DNA of 64,000 nt. Origin: Balaenoptera acutorostrata (Eukaryota; Chordata; Mammalia; Artiodactyla; Balaenopteridae). Positions 55,945-64,000 of this stretch are shown piece by piece (the first letter of the stretch is position 1; each line of letters begins with the position of its first letter). The stretch is taken from NCBI RefSeq assembly GCF_949987535.1, contig NC_080081.1:32280428-32344427 (forward strand), in the 5' to 3' direction. The notes under the pieces are model-generated. The model saw only the letters and a list, made by a program, of their open reading frames with translations. It was not told the origin of the DNA and searched no databases. Made by a program: the position numbers and the translations under genes.

Positions 55945-56995
55945 ACTTAAACAAGTAGAACATAAAACGATCTAAAAAGTGATGAGTTAACATTTCTTTT
56001 TACTCATATTTCTGTAGTGATATGATTATCTTGAAATTCAGCTTATTACTTTATTTTAGCGTAGTAACACTGTGATTTCAAATTTTGATTGGGAAGTTTG
56101 AAGAAAAATTTCACAGGGACTCTACCCAGGATATTTGGTCTTAGAAATTAAATCCTTAATACACGTGTGTCCCATAGAGGCGGCTTTATTCCTTTTTCCT
56201 TTGAGCTGTTTTGAAGTGGAACTAACTCCCTTGCCAAGACTTTACTATCATAATACAGAGGAAGAATAGGAGAGACTTTCTTGAATTGTTTGAGTTGGCT
56301 GTATTTTGTGGTTAGCGGGAGATAGATTTGAGTTGCTAAACACCTTGCTATCTTTACAGACAGAGAAAAATACCTAACAATACTTGGGTTGGAGCTGGCG
56401 TCTAAAATCTGTTTCACATAACACAATCATTTATTTTCTAAGCAGTTACATTTTTTGAATATAATTTAATTTATGGTCTTGATGACCCAGTGAAAAAATG
56501 CACAATTTCTATCAGCGGTTTTGTTGCGTTGATTTTGGTTCTCCAGAAAATGTCACTATTTTTTGAATGTGAATGTTTTGAAAGATTTTGAGCATTTGAT
56601 AATTAAAAAAACAATTTATGTCTTGAAATGTAGTGTTGAGTAGGAGAAATGGGAATTCAATTATAAAGTGCCCTAAATTAGTCTGTTTTATTATGTTAGA
56701 AGCCATTAATTTCCCCTTGTAGTGAAGTATAATCATGATTTCACCAGTATTTAAAATAATAAATGAACTTTTCAGATAATTATGTGAAAATTCTATCTTA
56801 AGTATTTGAATTCAATTTTAATATCTAAGATGTCCAATTTAAAACAGAAATTGGTCCAGACAGCTGTTGAAATACCTGTATTGTCAAAACAGTCCTAAAT
56901 ATCAGTTTCGATAGATACCGGTTTACGGGTCTGCAAGCATTTCCTGTCTACAGGTAAAGCACAGATGAAGTGTTTAATAGCTAGGAAGCACCAAA
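55945..56995. other. Unassigned sequence
   Basis: Nothing recognised. Short minus-strand frames (92 and 74 codons) lack features. Confidence 0.4.
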
Positions 56996-57009
56996 TGTGA
57001 TTATGAAAT

Positions 57010-57115
57010 ATAATTGACTGTGAGTGCCTTGAGGACAGGGACAATGCTTTATAAATAGCCTTGAATTCCCAGTAACTGGGGTACAAGCTACATAGAGTAG
57101 AGGCTCAACCAAGTG
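57010..57115 (+). repeat. L2 3' end, sense
   Basis: 'gtgagtgccttgaggacagggacaatgcttt', 'ttgaattcccagtaactgggg' and 'catagagtagaggctcaacc' follow the L2 3' end. Confidence 0.7.
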
Positions 57116-57119
57116 TGTA

Positions 57120-58075
57120 AAATTCAATTACATCATTTCTTTTTAAAGCTGACAAGAAATTACTATCTCGTAACTACCTTAATTTTATTACAATAAGAGA
57201 TGATGCTGAGAGCATCAGCGTCTGGGCTTGAGTCTCTCTTTTTTTTCCCTCCTCTACACACTTTCTCCTTACACGTAGTATGGAAGTCATTTTCCCCGCC
57301 TTTCTCTTTGCAAAAGCCTTCTTCCTCTTTTCCTTTGGAGATCATTAGGCACAATGTGTATTAGTTTTTCTCCTTTTATTGTCAGTGCTTGAATATTGCA
57401 TTATTTGAACAAGCACTTCATCCTTTCGTGGAAAAAGTCCTTCAGAAGCTCTGTTTCTGTTAACACATTCAGGTTGGAAGCCAAGTAATGCTGTCTTCAC
57501 TTGTACACTGATGAGAGAAGACGAGAGTTCAGCCCCTGCATTCCATTCCGTATGAATTTACTCTTTTACCAAAGATCCTTTTCCTTTCTTTTCTAACTTC
57601 TCTTCCCCTTTCTTGCCTTCTCAGTCATTTTTTTTTTTTTTTTTTTTGCTTTGTGGATAAACCTTCAATAATGTCAAATTATTCTCTGTGTATGGTATGA
57701 TGTTTCTAATTAAACTATTTCAAATATAATAATGACGTGATTTTATTGTTCTTAGCTTTGCTTCCCCTTTTCCCTTCATCGATCAGATTGATATTTTCAA
57801 AAATTTTGAAGAGCCTGTGATAAAGTTAGAGATAATTAGGAACAAAACTCAATTCTGTTGGGGATACAAAACTCAGGTAGTTGTATTTCTAGAAAATACT
57901 TGTCTCTTGAGAATTCTGAAGTGGCTAAATAAGTCACTATTTCCTTTGACAGTTATCTCCTGCTCTTTCTTATAGATCATCAAACTGCATAGTTTTGTCT
58001 TCAACTTTCTTAAGAGATTTATAAGTACAGTCATCCAGTAAATCTTGTATTTATTTAGTGAAAGAAAAGATCTCT
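57120..58075. other. Unassigned sequence
   Basis: Contains a T-run of about 20 at 57627-57647. Nothing else recognised. Confidence 0.4.
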
Positions 58076-58079
58076 CTTA

Positions 58080-58290
58080 TCAGCACTGAAATAATCATTG
58101 ACTTATGCTGTGCTTGGCCCTGATGGTGTGCTGAATTTCACGGTGACCCAACCTGCTCTGAACTGTGCAGCTTATGGTCTTAAAAAAAAAAGACAATAAA
58201 TAATTTCAGAAATTAATTAAATTAATAAAAGTGGCTGAAGAGCTATAGAGGAAAAGTATACAGAGCTACTGTGGAACCTATATGGAGTGT
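58080..58290 (-). repeat. L2 3'-end fragment, antisense
   Basis: 'gctgtgcttggccctgatggtgtgctgaattt', 'cagcttatggtctt' and 'gacaataaataattt' match the antisense L2 3' UTR. Confidence 0.55.
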
Positions 58291-58294
58291 AACG

Positions 58295-59094
58295 GGGTAC
58301 CTAACCTACTTTAGTAGTGTTTACTCATCAAGTTTAAAATATGAGAGCCTATCTACTCCATATTTTATCTCCCAGTCACCGTGGTTTCTTATGGCTATTC
58401 TATTTCACATTGCCGGTCTGTTGCTTCCTAAACTAAATCTAATGAATTTAGAAGTTAATAGATTTAATTAGTAGCACTAATGGACTTATATACTAAACTA
58501 GGAAAATGTTTTCTTCTTAGAACATGTTGACTCCTGAAATTGTATACTAGCTTTACTATATTATGTTTTCACTCTGTGAGACTAGGAAAATGGTGGTGTC
58601 ATTAACAGAAAAAAGGAGAAGCTGAGAGAAAGGTAGGGGGCTGGAGATAAACACAGTAAAAACCATATCCGACTTGACCAGCAAAGTGGGGTTCTGGTCA
58701 TTCAAAACATCGGGTACATGGATTCATTGAAACCATATGATATTGACCAAGCATTTAATCTTTAATAATTCAGAGGTCACACAAGTCAAGAAATTTTGGT
58801 ATCTTGCTCATCTTTATGAATTTCAATTTATGTGAATGTGCAGAGATGTCAGTTTGTAAAGTTACAGTTGAATGAATGTGGTATAACACAGAGCATGAGT
58901 TTAATCATTCACTAAATATCTCTACCTGTCCACAGAGGAATAATGATGCAGTACTCAAAACTGTCTAGAAACAAAGTGTACAAATCATTGAAGTAATGTA
59001 TTAAAAATATATTCAACTGTGATGACTCACAAGCCCAAAAAACACCTTATCTGGGAAATTTCCTTATCTGTATATGTCTCTTTAGTTTTGTATG

Positions 59095-59126
<32 letters not shown>

Positions 59127-60880
59127 TTGAATAACAGGATAAAATCAATTTTATGACCCAGTTTTAGAAAGGTAATTACTCCACTGGGAAAATTGTTCTC
59201 ACCGTTCTTGTATTAAATTAACCTTTTAGGATCTATTATAGTGTCATATTTTAACTAATAACTTCACCAACCTCTAACAGAACTTCTATCGTCGTCTCTA
59301 AATCACAATGTAAACTGTGATGCTATGATAAAGGATGTCTCGTGTTGTGTTGATGAGTTATTTGTGTAATCATTGTACTTTATCGTATCATACCAGATTA
59401 AGCCTTTTGAAATTAGGCAGAATTGAATTATGGCTCATCAGTACATATTCGTAGTGATTTTGAAGTTGTCTTTTTCCTTTTGGATCATTTCAGTGACAAT
59501 GAAACATTTCCTTAATTGTGATTATTTTTTTCCCTCAGAAGGATCTATAAAGCCAAATACAAATAACACTTATAACTTAGCCAAATAAAACCTCTAGTTC
59601 AAGGTTGGACTTTGCTCTTCAGAATTCTCTGAGGGGTGTACTTGGGCCACTTTGGAGATTGTTTCTTGTTAGTGACAGTTAGTTTTGATCAGCTGGTCAT
59701 GTGAGTGTATGTCCGATTTCCCTTCCAAAGTCACCATTCCCCTCTGTGTAATTGATTAGCGCTGTCAAGGGAGGTAATCTGAGATTACACCAGGGTCCTT
59801 TCCCTCATCAAAGCACCATCCACCAGGCTTGTTCTCCATTGACGGCTCTGCCTGAATCAGTCAACACAGTGATAGTTGCCAAATGGTGATTTTCGTTTTC
59901 TGTCATTCGTTCTACTGGTAATCTCCTTTATGGAGGAGCTTTCCCTTCTTCCTCATTTATTTATTTTTTTTAATGTGTCACAGATTTCTAGTTTATTCAG
60001 GGCATTACGATTCACTATTATCCTTATTTATTTTGATGCTCATATTGTCCCAGATTTGGCAAATGGGGACCCCTTTAAAGTAGCTTATGTGTCTTTTGAC
60101 ACGTCCTCATCAATCTTGGAGCACTTCCTTATTTTGTGACAGAATAAGCTGTTCCAGGCTCATCTTGCCCTTTCCCTGCCCCATCCTTGCAATACGCTGT
60201 ATCTCTTCAGGTGACCATGGTTCCTTTTCTGTATGGTGTTCAGAAACTAAGATCTGGGCCCTCCCAACAGACGCTAGGAGACATGTCCGTGTGTGCACGT
60301 ATGCAAGCATTTTTACACCCATATACACACCCATAAACACTTCCTCTATAGCTATGCGTACATCTGTGTGTGTATATATATATATATTTAAAACTAAGTT
60401 CGTAATTATACTTCCAATTCTAAACCAACATGTCTTTCTAGCCGTTGCCCTTTCTATGTTTGTAAATACCTGCTCCAGCAGTGAGAAGCCTGGCCCTGCT
60501 TAGCCTGAGCATACGCCCTTATTTGCTCAATCATTTTACCTGTTTTCTCTATCGACTCTCTGTCACATCGTGTGCTGTCTCCTTACTGTCCACCTCCACT
60601 GCCCTGTGTCCTTAGTCACCGGTGGATAGCTGCCAGCATGCATCAGCTGCTCCCCTCTGCCCTGGGCTTTCCGGGTGCTCGGGGCCAGCGGGCATGCTCA
60701 CCGGCATGTACCATCTTCTCTCCCCACCCTTGCAGCTCTCCATGTCCTTGGGTGCTTCTGGGCAAACAACGCAGTAATATCTTATGGTCAGCTTTGTACC
60801 ATTTCAGCACCTTTAGCACTGTTGTTAGAATGTGTTTTCAAAGAAATTTCCAGTTTAAATTAACACTTTTTTTTTTTCCC
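58295..60880. other. Repeat-poor sequence with a possible regulatory segment
   Basis: A (GT)n run at 59097-59124 and a TG/TA run at 60367-60389. 59640-59880 has a different texture with clustered motifs (see findings). A 138-codon frame at 60087-60503 and a 105-codon frame at 60572-60889 show no domain and no conservation that can be judged here. Confidence 0.4.
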
Positions 60881-60889
60881 CCCCAATGA

Positions 60890-61020
60890 AGACTTACCCT
60901 GTGTGAGGCATCACGCTGGGTGTATTACAAGAATGAAGATAGACACAGTGTCCACCCATTATGAGACCATGACTAGCGGGTGAAACAGCTGAATTAAATA
61001 TGATGAATTTTACAAAAAGG
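60890..61020 (-). repeat. L2 3'-end fragment, antisense
   Basis: 'cctgtgtgaggcatcacgctgggtgtattacaagaatgaag' and 'agacacagtgtccacccat' fit the antisense L2 3' end. Confidence 0.5.
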
Positions 61021-61024
61021 GAAG

Positions 61025-61880
61025 AATGAATGTTGTGGATGTACATTGAACATGCCTCCCTGGTACCCTGTATTAGTGTCTTCTTTCTCCTCCAAGATTG
61101 ACTGAATGGATTATTTGGTATTTGTGGTGTGAATATGATATGTGGCCAGGCTAGAGGAAAGGCTTGGAGAGTCGCAGACTCTGGGTATGAGACCAGCACC
61201 TTGGTTGGATGGTCTTTCATAGTCTTCCTCTCTTGGTCAGAGGAAAGGCTATTTTTATGACTCATCTTCTGCTTGGTGGGAGGGTACTAGCTGATGTTTC
61301 TGAGGCAGGTAAGATCTGTATTGTAAAAGGTTTGTATGCTTATGGGGCTTGACCCAGTGCAAAGAGATTTCTCTAAAGCCATTTATAGAATAGTGATTAG
61401 GAATATAAGTCCAACAGTAGAAAAAGTCATAAAGATACCCTTTCCTAACCTTAGAAAGTAAACACCTGTTAATGAAACTTCACTCATTTGTGTTGTAAAA
61501 CAAGGCCTGTAGCATATAACATGTTGTCTCTTTAAGGATTTGAAACTATACAGTGTCCCATGTGAACTTGTTTACTTGTTCACTTAAATATAAACCTTTT
61601 TACATTTTGAACATAATTGCTTAATAATAGTTCAGTGCTACATAAACAAGCTAGCAAAATATTTTCTAAAAATTGTTCAGCCTATGATGAAGACTCCTTG
61701 AGTAAAAATTTGAAAACGAAGGTTACCAAGGTCTGATTTATATAACGGCTCTTTCCTGTGGTATTGACTAAATATCTGGGAAGTATGCATTCCTGCCTTA
61801 TGGCAAAATCCATGTATGAGGTTTGATATGGCCATTCATTATTCAGTATACAGCTCTCCAGGGCATGAGGCCTAAAGAGT
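61025..61880. other. Unassigned sequence
   Basis: Nothing recognised. A 123-codon minus-strand frame at 60894-61265 overlaps the L2 fragment and has no protein features. Confidence 0.4.
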
Positions 61881-61889
61881 AGTGGAAGC

Positions 61890-62045
61890 TTAAAGGAGCT
61901 TTAAATCATCTGTCTTCTGTAGGTAAAGGTAAAGTGACTTGTACTAGGTTATAGAGCTTGAATTCAGTAAAGCCAGGGGCCCAGACAGAAATTTAGCTCT
62001 CATGGCTCTAAGTCAAAATCTATGCCTGAGATTTTAGTGCTTCTG
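61890..62045 (-). repeat. MIR fragment, antisense
   Basis: 'ggtaaagtgacttgtactaggttatagagcttga', 'cccagacagaaatttagctctcatggctc' fit the antisense MIR. Confidence 0.5.
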
Positions 62046-62099
62046 GATTTGGTGGTGATGGTAGTGGTGATAATAATAGTCACAATGAATTTCATAATC

Positions 62100-62225
62100 A
62101 TAACAATTTAACATTTATATTTTTATAAATAACTATATAAATATATTATAAAAATAAATTACATAAATAATTATATATTATATAATTATTATTTAAGAAT
62201 AATTATAATAATTATTATTTGATTA
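62100..62225. repeat. AT-rich low-complexity tract
   Basis: Almost pure A/T (ATTATA, TAATTATT) for about 120 bases. Confidence 0.9.
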
Positions 62226-62229
62226 GCCT

Positions 62230-63435
62230 AACAGTTTGTAACACCAAGCTTTTGCCAGAAGGTAAGCAATACCAATGGTTAGTAATTAGCTGGACCATTT
62301 TTAGCACTGAATTAAAATGGGAGCAATGTTCACTTGTCAATGTTTAATTTCAAGAATCTGATCAGTGAGTTCCGCTTTATCTGTGAGTAATAAGCTGAAA
62401 ATCTGAATTGTCTTTGGTATTATGGCTGAAATGGTTACATTGCTGGGATCAGGATTTCTGGGCTATTAGGAGGTGAATGGTACAGAGCGAAATATAGAGC
62501 TGTGGTGTCTATCATTTGGTAGTAGATGCTGAATGTGGCCTATGAAAGTTAGTTTAGATAGTTGTTTCCATTTCTTAGTTTCTTTTTTGGATTTTTATGT
62601 ATTTTAAAAGGGAGAGAATAGAACATTGAATTTTGAATTATCTGTGTGGTGGGCCACATAAGTCAAAAGGTGACCTATAAGTCAAAAGGAGTATTTCAGA
62701 AAAGTATTTGGAGGAGCATTTTGTAGAGTTGGGGCTCGTAGTATGGAAAAATAAATACTAAGTTGCTGCTTTAGAGAAAAGTTGCTTTGCAATTGCAGAC
62801 ATTTAAATCATCCAAGCACATGAATATATGTATAACACTTTAAAGTATGCTGTGTGGTTAAATGTTTGGAAAAATACTTAAAAATGTGTTAAAAATGTTG
62901 GGATATAGTGTCTGAATCTTGTTAAGCAGCAAATCTCAGCAGCATATGTAGTGTTTGGATCTTTGGGCCAGGGTTGTGATGCCTTACACATAACTGTGAT
63001 TTAATAATGGCTTTTAGAAATTTGAAACTGTTTAAACAAGCTCTACAGTCGTGTTTAAAACTCATTTATGTTGTGACTTGTGCCTTAGTTTTCCTCCTGT
63101 ATTTGGTTGTTGATTAAAGAAAAAAGTCCAGGATGTACAATAAAACAAAGATGTACAATAAATACTAACCATATTCTCACGGCTAAAAAGTTCATTTGCC
63201 GATGTTGTAGAAGTGATACTCCATTGTACCTTCTGTAAATGCCTTGTCTCCCTGTAAACCCTTTAAGAGGAGAAAAAAAGAAAACCAGCCCCCCCAAAAA
63301 AATCACACCCTTATTTTACAACAGCATAAAGACTTTGAGAAACTACCAGTTTTGCCATCTTTGAATCACTTGGAGACTCTTCAGAGACAAAATTGTTTCT
63401 GAACTTGGTATTTTGTATTCATTTTAAACCTAATT
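62230..63435. other. Unassigned sequence
   Basis: Nothing recognised. Confidence 0.4.
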
Positions 63436-63439
63436 AATA

Positions 63440-63595
63440 TCACCACAATATGAGCTAGGTATTTTTCCTTTTTTAAGAGTTAGAAACCATAGTTCAGAGT
63501 AGTGAAGTAACTTACCCAGGGAAAGAGATTTGGAATTTGGACTCAGAAATGTCTGACCCAGTGTTTCTAATAAATCCAGGTTTTTAAACATTTTT
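63440..63595 (-). repeat. MIR fragment, antisense
   Basis: 'tagaaaccatagttcagagtagtgaagtaacttacccaggg' and 'ggactcagaaatgtctgacccagtg' follow the antisense MIR order. Confidence 0.65.
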
Positions 63596-63599
63596 TGTC

Positions 63600-64000
63600 T
63601 CGCCTTTCACGTAATGAGTTAAGCTAAATGCCACAAACTGTGTTGGGCACTTACTGAACTAGATCATAAACCGCTTTCCAGGTTTTTGGAGCTCTCTGGG
63701 CAGACTTTTCTTCTGTTTGTTCTTCCATCCACCCCAGGAGAAGAAGCAGGCTGGGAAAGTGATATTCTAGTTCTCTTGTCATTTCATTGTGATTTCTTTG
63801 ATACTGGAAGGTCATTTTTTTCTTCTAATAGGCAGTAACCACATATGTGAGCCGAGGATAAAAGGGAAATGACACTGGTAGAGTTTCCTTGCCTTGGGTT
63901 AACCTGCTGAGTTTCCTAGGAAACAGACATGATTTACAAATATTGATTTGAAAAAGCTTGGAGGAAATCCTAGGCCATTGTTTCTGCCTTTAAAATAGTT
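63600..64000. other. Unassigned sequence
   Basis: Nothing recognised to the end of the window. Confidence 0.4.

Noticed and set aside
60087..60889. Frames of 138 and 105 codons
   Set aside because: No splice sites, domains or start context. The first runs through a microsatellite and the second into a T-run.
62100..62225. AT-rich replication origin or matrix attachment site
   Set aside because: AT-richness alone is not evidence.

Overview
The window is a stretch of mammalian nuclear DNA with no prokaryotic features. The best guess at the source is a cetacean or a close cetartiodactyl relative. Seven short interspersed elements have a tRNA-derived head ending in CCAGGGAAGCCC or CCAGGGAAGTCCC, which I recognise as the CHR-type (tRNA-Glu related) SINEs of whales, hippos and ruminants. 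Several are little diverged and keep visible target-site duplications. The youngest L1 3' ends are of the cetartiodactyl type. I saw no Bov-B or Bov-A repeats, which argues against a ruminant. The species call is inference from repeat families only.

Layout. 1-25 kb is intergenic or upstream sequence: old MIR, L2, MaLR and L1 fragments, four CHR SINEs, a GATA microsatellite inside an inverted duplication, and a relic of an endogenous retrovirus whose LTR end and primer-binding site can still be read near 8.08 kb. About 25.6-27.6 kb is a large CpG island with GC boxes and G-rich runs, surely a promoter. A strong 5' splice site on the + strand (27,399) and a weaker one (26,456) suggest a first, probably non-coding exon of a gene transcribed rightwards. 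I could not identify the gene. 27.6-32.2 kb is nearly free of repeats, as the 5' ends of regulated genes often are. It holds a candidate 306-nt exon (29,866-30,171) with good splice sites at both ends, open in one frame from end to end.

32-64 kb looks like intron: MIR and L2 relics, then about 9-10 kb of almost continuous minus-strand L1 (38.2-47.6 kb) with younger L1 and SINE insertions nested inside, two MaLR LTRs (48.7 and 49.6 kb), a DNA-transposon-like fragment, and a second nested L1 (53.5-55.1 kb). No complete protein-coding gene can be supported. Almost all open frames longer than 60 codons are chance frames in GC-rich, T-rich or repeat DNA. The items most worth a second look are the candidate exon, the retroviral LTR/primer-site junction, the inverted duplication at the GATA repeat, and the one-sided orientation of the SINEs.
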